From: Nymphaea colorata
Lineage: Eukaryota > Streptophyta > Magnoliopsida > Nymphaeales > Nymphaeaceae
DNA: 17,500 nucleotides
Direction of reading: 5' to 3'
Assembly (NCBI RefSeq): GCF_008831285.2
Contig: NW_022205232.1
Coordinates: 17,501 to 35,000 of the forward strand
Made by a program: the position numbers and the translations under genes. The notes below the pieces were generated by a model. That model worked only from the letters and a program-made list of their open reading frames with translations. It made no database searches and had not been told where the DNA came from. The number at the start of each line of letters is the position of its first letter. The stretch's first letter is position 1. Positions 10,711 to 17,500 of the stretch are shown in pieces.

Positions 10711-11016
10711 ATGATGCTCGAGCATGTACTTGTTTTGAGTGCCTATTTATTTTCTATTGGTATCTATGGATTGATCACAAGTCGAAACATGGTTAGAGCA
10801 CTTATGTGTCTTGAACTTATACTGAATGCTGTTAATATGAATCTCATAACATTTTCTGATTTATTTGATAGTCGCCAATTAAAGGGAGACGTTTTCTCGA
10901 TCTTTGTTATCGCTATTGCAGCCGCCGAAGCAGCTATTGGACCAGCTATTGTTTCTTCGATCTATCGTAACAGAAAATCAACTCGTATCAATCAATCAAA
11001 TTTATTGAATAAATAA
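10711..11016 (+). CDS. ndhE: NDH complex subunit E, intact
   Basis: Small membrane subunit of the NDH complex, homologous to NuoK/ND4L. It has 101 residues, the family's exact usual length, starting [20 protein letters not shown]. Three transmembrane segments are visible, and the conserved acidic residues sit in membrane segments (the E in [16 protein letters not shown] and the E in [12 protein letters not shown]). A GAGGAG site lies seven bases upstream. Unlike most of its neighbours it has no frame interruption. It is separated from ndhG by about 290 bases of AT-rich spacer and from psaC by about 400. Confidence 0.96.
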   Translation: MMLEHVLVLSAYLFSIGIYGLITSRNMVRALMCLELILNAVNMNLITFSDLFDSRQLKGDVFSIFVIAIAAAEAAIGPAIVSSIYRNRKSTRINQSNLLNK

Positions 11017-11667
<651 letters not shown>

Positions 11668-11716
11668 TACGTTACAAAAAACTCCCCTTGAATCCATTTG
11701 ATTCCTCTTTACCGAC

Positions 11717-11761
11717 AAAAACCCGTACTCGATAAATAAAAAAATCCGAGCGCGGGTTTTT
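11717..11761 (+). terminator. Stem-loop in the psaC-ndhD spacer
   Basis: AAAAACCCG at 11717-11725 pairs with CGGGTTTTT at 11753-11761. After a two-base internal mismatch, CTCG (11728-11731) pairs with CGAG (11747-11750). It lies 50 bases after the psaC stop and 33 before the ndhD ATG. In plastids such structures mostly act as 3' end stabilisers or processing barriers rather than terminators. That role is inferred. Confidence 0.65.
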
Positions 11762-11793
11762 CTGGTCAAATCAAAGTGTATTTTGTCTTTACT

Positions 11794-13292
11794 ATGAGTG
11801 ATTTTTATTGGTTAACAATCATTGTTGTTTTGCCCATATCCGCGGGTTCCTTAATTGCTCTTTTCCCTCATAGAGGAAATAAGGTAGTTCGATGGTATAC
11901 TATCTGTATCTGCTTATTTGAACTCCTTCTAACGACCTACGTATTCTGTTATCATTTTAAATTGGACGATCCATTAATCCAATTGGAAGAAGACTTTAAC
12001 TGGATAAATATTTTTGATTTTCACTGGAGACTCGGAATCGACGGACTTTCTATAGGACCCATTTTATTGACAGGATTTATCACTACTTTAGCTACTTCAG
12101 CGGCTTGGCCAGTTACCCGAAATTCGCGATTGTTCCATTTCCTGATGTTAGCAATGTACAGTGGTCAAATAGGATCATTTCTTCTCGAGACCTCTTACTT
12201 TTTTTCATCATGTGGGAATTAGAATTAATTCCTGTTTACCTACTTTTATCCATGTGGGGAGGAAAGAAACGTCTGTACTCAGCTACAAAGTTCATTTTGT
12301 ACACTGCAGGAGGTTCCATTTTTCTCTTAATGGGAGTTCTAGGTATGGGTTTATATGGTTCCAATGAACCAACATTAAATTTTGAAACATTAGCTAATCA
12401 ATCGTATCCCGTGGCATTGGAAATAATATTTTATTTGGGTTCCTTATTGCTTATGCTGTCAAATCACCGATCATACCTTTACATACATGGTTGCCAGATA
12501 CCCATGGAGAGGCGCATTACAGTACATGTATGCTTCTAGCTGGAATCTTATTAAAAATGGGAGCATACGGGTTGGTTCGGGTCAATATGGAATTATTACC
12601 CCACGCCCATTCCATATTTTCTCCTTGGTTGATGATAGTAGGGACTATTCAAATAATCTATGCAGCTTTAACTTCTCTTGGTCAACGCAATTTAAAAAAG
12701 AGAATAGCCTATTCTTCCGTATCTCATATGGGTTTCATAATAATAGGAATTAGTTCTATAACCGATGCGGGACTCAATGGAGCTATTTTACAAATCATCT
12801 CTCATGGATTTATTGGTGCTGCACTTTTTTCCTGGCAGGAACAAGTTATGATAGAATACGTCTTCGTTATCTTAACGAAATGGGGGGAATAGCTATACTA
12901 ATGCCAAGAATCTTTACGATGTCAGTAGCTTCTCAATGGCTTCTCTCGCATTACCAGGAATGAGTGGTTTTGTTGCAGAATTTGTGATATTTTTGGGAAT
13001 AATTACTAGCCCAAAATACCTTGTAATGTCAAAAATACTAATTACTTTTGTAATGGCAATTGGAATGATATTAACTCCTATTTATTCATTATCTATGTCA
13101 CGCCAGATGTTCTATGGATACAGGTTATTCAATGTTCCCAAGTCTCACTTTGTGGATTCTGGACCACGAGAAATCTTTATTTTGATGTGTATCCTTTTAC
13201 CTATAATAGGTATTGGTATTTATCCAGATTTCGTTCTTTCACTATCAGTTGACAAGGTAGAAACTATTCTATCTAATTACTTTCATGGGTAG
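11794..13292 (+). CDS. ndhD: NDH complex subunit D with four one-base losses
   Basis: Proton-pumping membrane subunit of the NDH complex, homologous to NuoM/ND4. The genomic ATG at 11794 opens [20 protein letters not shown]; many angiosperms have ACG here and edit it to AUG. Conserved blocks include [60 protein letters not shown] and [21 protein letters not shown] runs are one base short at 12178-12180, 12440-12441, 12825-12830 and 12922, walking through all three frames and back. The 1499 bases plus four make 501 codons including stop, exactly the normal length. TAG is at 13290-13292. Codon 128 is TCA, matching the known Ser-to-Leu editing site of ndhD (C at 12176). Codon 102 (TCA, C at 12098) is a second candidate. 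It converges on ccsA. Confidence 0.95.
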
Positions 13293-13455
13293 CTTTCATG
13301 GATGGATTTTTTTATGGTTATGGGCAGCACAGAAGATCCAATCCAATAATCCTGCACTGCTGTTTACAAACAAATCAATCGTTGGCTAGACCAATCAAAA
13401 GGAAAAGAAGATTTTTCCTTCTATCAAGTCAAAAATGCAATTAAATGAAGGAAAT

Positions 13456-13511
13456 TGTAATCAGAAATATCTGTAGTTTTTATTATTTAACTACAGATAT
13501 TTCTGATTACA
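13456..13511. terminator. Perfect 23-bp stem-loop between convergent ndhD and ccsA
   Basis: Arms at 13456-13478 and 13489-13511 are exactly complementary, with a 10-base T/A loop at 13479-13488. It sits about 165 bases past the ndhD stop and 145 past the ccsA stop. Because the genes converge, the same structure lies in both 3' UTRs. The likely role is stabilising 3' ends of both transcripts, as for other plastid inverted repeats. That function is inferred. Confidence 0.8.
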
Positions 13512-13551
13512 TATATATCTTTCACCTTATACATATAATGTATAAATGAGA

Positions 13552-13602
13552 TAATAATATTATGGTTAATAATATTATGGTATATGAGAGGGGTATATGA
13601 GA
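13552..13602 (+). repeat. Short tandem repeats in the ndhD-ccsA spacer
   Basis: TAATAATATTATGGT occurs twice in tandem (13552-13566, 13567-13581). It is followed by two copies of GGTATATGAGA 13 bases apart (13579 and 13592). These are AT-rich slippage repeats. No gene is seen in the 13293-13655 spacer. Confidence 0.75.
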
Positions 13603-13655
13603 ATGAAAGGGTATGTGTACAATCTTTCTATGTATTCTGCAGTTTTTTTCTTCAA

Positions 13656-14584
13656 TTAGATGTTTAATGTGAATGAACCATAACTATGTAGCCCTCTTCC
13701 TAATAGATTGACCCCAAAATAGCAGATCCAAATTATAAGAAATCCCATAGAAGCCACAATTGCTGAATTTGCACCTTGCAAACTTTTATTTGTTCTAGTA
13801 TGTAAATAAATCGCGAATACGGTCCAAGTAATAAATGCCCAGGTTTCTTTGGGGTCCCAATTCCAATAAGATCCCCATGCCTCATTAGCCCATACTGCTC
13901 CTGAAAGAATACCTATAGTTAAAAGGGTAAAACCCAAGCCAATGACACGATAACTCCAAGAATCCAATCGCTGAGTCAATTGATACCTGTGATAATTTCT
14001 AAACGAAAAATTCACGTATTGGGGTCTCATCAAAAGAAAATGAACTAATTAATAAATGATTGGTTTTACCGAAAATATCTATCTTTCTTCTAAACGTAAT
14101 GACCAGGAGAGTTATGGATAATAATGATCCACATAAAAGAGCTGCATAGCTCAACAACATCATACTTACGTGCATCATTAACCAACGGGATTGGAGAGCA
14201 GGCACTAATATTGCGGATTGATGCATTTTAGTTAAAAGACCCGAAGTGGCAAAGCCTTGGGTTAAAATAGCGCTGGGGCGGTTATTTTACTGAAAAAATT
14301 CTTATAGTTTCTAAAATATGGAACTATATGAATAAGGGAGAAACTCCATGAAAGGAACATTAATGATTCATATAGATCACTTAATGGTACATGTTCCCGA
14401 ATAAATCCAACGAGTAACTAATAATCCTGTTATACAGAAAAAAAGTAGCTATCATGCCTTTTCTGACGAATCAACATAGTCCTACAATTTCATAGACCAA
14501 GGTCATCAGATGAGTAGGAATCACAATTGAAATGATCGAAAAAAGATATGTGAGTTAATATATGTCTAAAGTTGCAAATATCAT
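13656..14584 (-). CDS. ccsA: Cytochrome c biogenesis protein CcsA with about eight indels
   Basis: Membrane protein of system II cytochrome c maturation; with Ccs1 it delivers heme to apocytochromes c6 and f in the thylakoid lumen. It reads from ATG at 14584-14582 to TAA at 13658-13656. The heme-handling WWD-type block is present as [18 protein letters not shown], with conserved HTRTN and [19 protein letters not shown] after it. The C-terminal part is open from 14226 apart from one extra C (G4 at 14021-14024, + strand). The N-terminal part is broken: losses near 14565, 14459-14462 and 14275, gains at 14539-14544, 14473, 14438-14444 and 14394. Five gains and three losses over 929 bases leave 927, or 309 codons, close to family length. 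The indel density is the highest in the window, but no nonsense substitution was seen. Confidence 0.93.
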
Positions 14585-14702
14585 AAACAATCATTTTTTT
14601 TTTTAGTGTTTTTTATATAAAAAAGGGACCCTTCCCTTAATTTACCGAATGTAAATATGGTATCGAATTAAAGGATCCGTTGGTCTTTTTTTGTTTAGAG
14701 AA

Positions 14703-14783
14703 TGCCGCCACTCGGACTCGAACCGAGATGCTCTAGCACTGCTTCCTAAGAACAGCGTGTCTTACCGATTTCACCATGGCGGC
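14703..14783 (-). tRNA. trnL-UAG: tRNA-Leu(UAG), with one extra base in the D-loop
   Basis: Class II tRNA for CUN leucine codons. On the - strand the acceptor GCCGCCA pairs perfectly with TGGCGGC, followed by discriminator A (CCA is added later). The anticodon loop CTTAGGA holds TAG. The anticodon stem CTGTT/AGCAG contains one G-T pair where many plants have G-C. A long variable arm and the T-loop TTCGAGT follow. Length is 81 bases. The usual gene has 80: here the D-loop reads GGTAAGA where GGTAGA is usual. The extra A may be tolerated in a D-loop or may be another indel of the kind seen across the window. It lies upstream of ccsA on the same strand. Confidence 0.96.
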
Positions 14784-14784
14784 T

Positions 14785-15211
14785 TGTTCGAAGTAATACC
14801 TAACTCATGCATATTCAATCGTCGATATTGAGAGGTTCAATGCAATTGCAATAGATGATTATTGAATCAATCGAAGAATAGCCCATTCAAGTCAATATTT
14901 GAAGGTTCCATAAATTGTTACTAGCTACCTTAAAGCTTAGTAATAGTGAATCGATGGGGAAAATAGTGAATCGATGGGGAAAATGGCAATCCCCATCTCG
15001 CAAAATCATATAAAAAATGCACTCTATTCACTATATTGAACCTTGTATCTTGCGTCTAATAACGCCCTTTTAAAACACAAAATAAGTGCCATTTTGAGGG
15101 CCCAATATATGATACAGAATCATTAATTTAATCCAATCATTGATTGATGTTGATTTAGATCATTTGAAGGGTTTCTTATCACATTATTATTTATTCTTTG
15201 CTTTTTTTATT
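14785..15211. other. trnL-rpl32 spacer, no gene seen
   Basis: 427 bases, AT-rich, without conserved ORF or RNA gene. It contains the 20-bp tandem duplication at 14942-14981. This spacer is known to vary quickly between plant species. Confidence 0.6.
14942..14981 (+). repeat. 20-bp tandem duplication in the trnL-rpl32 spacer
   Basis: AATAGTGAATCGATGGGGAA occurs twice without mismatch at 14942-14961 and 14962-14981. This is a recent slippage duplication, with no known function. Confidence 0.9.
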
Positions 15212-15369
15212 TCATTTTTTTTGTCGTACAAAAAAAACCTTTTGAATAACCGGTAGAAATGGATTTAGCTAAAGAAAAGCTTTTACCGCTGCCCAATATC
15301 CCTTTCTCTTCCAAAAATTTCTACGAATATGCTTTTTTGATATAGAAGTACGTTTTTTGGAACCGCCAT
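15212..15369 (-). CDS. rpl32: Plastid ribosomal protein L32 with three indels
   Basis: Encodes bL32 of the plastid 50S subunit, a short basic protein. From ATG at 15369-15367 the frame starts MAVPK, the family N terminus. The A run that follows (T6 at 15353-15358 on the + strand) has six bases where seven continue into [20 protein letters not shown] second loss lies in the A4 at 15275-15278 (within KAFSLAKS), and a base is gained in the A8 at 15230-15237. With these undone the frame runs to TGA at 15214-15212. Net change is one base: 158 becomes 159, or 53 codons, near the normal length. It lies next to trnL, as usual. Three indels in under 160 bases would destroy a needed ribosomal protein unless a nuclear copy replaced it, which has happened in some lineages. 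Confidence 0.9.
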
Positions 15370-15823
15370 GCCAAAAATGAACTTTTCTAAGTTGAATGTG
15401 AAAGACATGTATTGTTCAAAATAGATCATAATTCTTTATCTATTCATATATCTATTATTTAGTTTATAGATTTTCTTCATAACATACAAATTATGCGCAT
15501 ATAGCATATAATAGGGACTAAAACTAAATTATTGCTAGGGGACTCAAACTCAAGTTGGAGAATAAAAAGAAAGGAGATTCGATTCGCTAGGTAATAACTC
15601 TCATAGAAAAAAATAGTTATCTTTTTTTCTCTTTTTGAAGTATTTCATTTATCATTATTATTGCATACAATGAAAATCTCAGAAGAAAGAAAATTGTACT
15701 AATTGTTTCATATCTCCATTCATTAGGATCGATGGTATCAACTACCGATGAAATCGACCCCCGCAGATAAATAATATAAAAAAAGAAAAATAAAATAAAA
15801 TAAAGGTTACAATTCCTATCTCA

Positions 15824-15840
15824 GTCTATTTCAAATAGAC
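15824..15840. repeat. 17-bp palindrome in the rpl32-ndhF spacer
   Basis: GTCTATTT and AAATAGAC flank a single central C, a perfect inverted repeat with almost no loop. It could form a 7-bp hairpin with a TCA loop in RNA. No function is assigned. Confidence 0.6.
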
Positions 15841-16044
15841 CATATATATAACCTACATATACCTACCGTCCGTAATAACATTTTAATAACAATAACCAGA
15901 AATTAATTACCTACATGAGATAAAACAATAAGATTTTCTCTACCAATTGATCCCATTAAAGCATAGCGCCCCCCACGATTCGAATAATACTTTTGTTCAA
16001 TGATCCATTACTTGAACATACTTGAACTGATTAAGGCAATTTAA

Positions 16045-16089
16045 GTAACCTCTTACTCACCTTCTTACTTCACCCATATGGGAGGTTAC
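16045..16089. repeat. Inverted repeat in the rpl32-ndhF spacer
   Basis: GTAACCTC at 16045-16052 and GAGGTTAC at 16082-16089 are perfect inverted copies 29 bases apart. The self-complementary CCCATATGGG at 16073-16082 overlaps the edge of the right arm by one base. A short stem is possible; function is unknown. Confidence 0.45.
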
Positions 16090-16500
16090 AAAGTATCATA
16101 GAATTTCCCACAAGTTCTGGTGGAAGCCCAATCAATCAGTTTTCAAATTAAATTTAAAATTAGTTAATGATTTTGGATAAAAGATCTTGTTGGGTTGAGT
16201 TATTTGCGGATCTCATGATCCCAATATCAAAAGCTAATAATTACTTCACCCCTAGTATTAAGCAATAATTTGCCTTAATTATATCATTTGACCAATTCAA
16301 TTGTAACTCCTTGGGTCAAATTTTAAATAGTCGAGAAGAGCGGAGATAATAAAAAAGAATATTCCTTTCGTATCCTTTATTTGGTTTGTGTTAAAAAAAA
16401 AAATAAATAAGAACTGGTGATGAATGTGAATTGGGAACAATAATTAATATAATTAATTAGAAGAAAATAGAGGAAAAAGGTTTGATTTAATTTTATTATT

Positions 16501-17500
16501 ATGGTTATGGAACGCACATATCAATATGCATGGATTATACCTTTCGTTCCGCTTCTAGTTACTATGTTAATAGGATTGGAACTCCTGCTTAATCCGACAG
16601 CAACAAAAAATATTCGTCGTATATGGGCTTTTCCCGCTGTTTTATTGTTAAGTATAGTTATGGTCTTTTCCACTAAGCTGGCGATCCAGCAAATCAATGG
16701 TAGCTCAATTTATGAATATCTATGGTCTTGGAGCATCACTAGTGATTTTTCCTTAGAATTCGGCTACTTGATTGATCCACTTACTTCTATTATGTCGATA
16801 TTAATCACTACTGTTGGAATCCTGGTTCTTATCTATAGTGATAATTATATGTCTCATGACCGAGGATATTTGAGATTTTTTGCTTATATGAGTTTTTTCA
16901 ATACAGCGATGCTGGGATTAGTTACTAGTCCCAATTTGATACAAATCCATATTTTTTGGGAACTAGTGGGAATGTGTTCCTATCTGTTAATAGGTTTTTG
17001 GTTTACCCGACCAATTGCAGCAAATGCCTGTCAAAAAGCGTTTGTGACCAATCGTGTGGGGGATTTTGGTTTATTATTAGGAATCCTAGGTTTTTATTTA
17101 ATAACAGGTAGTTTCGAATTTCAGGATTTATTCGAAATATTCAATGATTCGATCATTAATAACAATGAGATGAATTCCTCATTTGCTACGCTTTGTGCCT
17201 TCTTATTATTCCTCGGTGCAGTTGCTAAATCTGCGCAATTCCCACTTCATGTATGGTTACCTGATGCTATGGAGGGACCCACTCCTATTTCGGCTCTGAT
17301 ACATGCGGCTACTATGGTAGCCGCAGGAATTTTTCTTGTAGCTCGGCTTCTTCCTCTTTTCATAGCCATACCTTACATAATGAATATCATATCTTTGATA
17401 GGTGTAATAACGGTACTATTAGGAGCTACCTTAGCTCTTGCTCAAAGAGATATTAAGAGAAGTTTAGCTTATTCCACGATGTCTCAATTGGGATACATTA
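16501..17500 (+). CDS. ndhF: NDH complex subunit F, 5' part, intact, cut by window end
   Basis: Distal proton-pumping subunit of the NDH complex, homologous to NuoL/ND5. The frame is open from ATG at 16501 to the window end, 333 codons without interruption, so about the N-terminal 45 percent of the protein. The likelier start is the second ATG at 16507, which gives [13 protein letters not shown] as in relatives; the first adds Met-Val. Conserved blocks in order: [100 protein letters not shown] and [13 protein letters not shown]. Several hydrophobic segments are visible. The absence of indels here, despite A and T runs, contrasts with rpl32 and ccsA just upstream. The 3' end lies outside the window. 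Confidence 0.96.
   Translation, partial: MVMERTYQYAWIIPFVPLLVTMLIGLELLLNPTATKNIRRIWAFPAVLLLSIVMVFSTKLAIQQINGSSIYEYLWSWSITSDFSLEFGYLIDPLTSIMSILITTVGILVLIYSDNYMSHDRGYLRFFAYMSFFNTAMLGLVTSPNLIQIHIFWELVGMCSYLLIGFWFTRPIAANACQKAFVTNRVGDFGLLLGILGFYLITGSFEFQDLFEIFNDSIINNNEMNSSFATLCAFLLFLGAVAKSAQFPLHVWLPDAMEGPTPISALIHAATMVAAGIFLVARLLPLFIAIPYIMNIISLIGVITVLLGATLALAQRDIKRSLAYSTMSQLGYI

Larger units (their letters stand above)
15370..16500. other. rpl32-ndhF spacer, no gene seen
   Basis: 1131 bases, very AT-rich with many A and T runs. I find no conserved ORF or RNA gene on either strand. It should hold the divergent promoters of rpl32 (- strand) and ndhF (+ strand), but I cannot point to a convincing -35/-10 pair. 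Small symmetric elements are listed separately (15824-15840, 16045-16089). This is a fast-evolving spacer often used as a plant marker. Confidence 0.65.

Noticed and set aside
12800-13300. Possible loss of NDH function in the plant (pseudogenised ndhD)
   Set aside because: With four one-base losses undone, the gene has exactly 501 codons and conserved motifs throughout; essential genes nearby show the same kind of breaks.

Overview
This window is land-plant chloroplast DNA. It carries most of the small single-copy (SSC) region, read in the opposite direction to the usual map. Gene content and order are those of a standard angiosperm SSC: ycf1, rps15, ndhH, ndhA, ndhI, ndhG, ndhE, psaC and ndhD on the + strand; ccsA, trnL-UAG and rpl32 on the - strand; ndhF on the + strand. 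A full set of ndh genes, a group II intron in ndhA and a long, repeat-bearing, charged ycf1 all fit a photosynthetic flowering plant. I cannot place it below that level from sequence alone.

Layout. 1-4888 is the 3' part of ycf1, whose 5' end lies outside the window. 5328-5590 is rps15. 5729-10418 holds ndhH, ndhA (with intron), ndhI and ndhG, and ndhE follows at 10711. psaC is at 11422-11667 and ndhD at 11794-13292. ndhD converges on ccsA (14584 to 13656, - strand), and a perfect 23-bp stem-loop lies between them. trnL-UAG (14783 to 14703) and rpl32 (15369 to 15212) are upstream of ccsA on the - strand. An AT-rich spacer of about 1.1 kb separates rpl32 from ndhF, which starts at 16501/16507 and runs off the right end.

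The genes work together as plastid housekeeping. Seven complete ndh genes and one partial one encode subunits of the thylakoid NDH complex (cyclic electron flow around photosystem I). PsaC carries the terminal Fe-S clusters of photosystem I. CcsA attaches heme to c-type cytochromes. rps15, rpl32 and trnL serve translation. Ycf1/Tic214 acts in protein import.

The striking property is not a new system. Nearly every long gene is broken by single-base length changes. I count about 35 in coding sequence plus one in the tRNA, and most fall in or next to short homopolymer runs. Undoing them gives, in every complete gene, an uninterrupted frame of the expected length, and I saw no stop codon created by substitution. 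ndhE, psaC and the 1000 bases of ndhF are clean. The pattern hits the essential rps15, rpl32, ycf1 and ccsA as well as ndh genes. It is best explained by uncorrected homopolymer errors in the assembly; a recent plastid-to-nucleus or plastid-to-mitochondrion transfer is the main alternative. I found no CRISPR array, insertion sequence, phage element or undescribed gene cluster.
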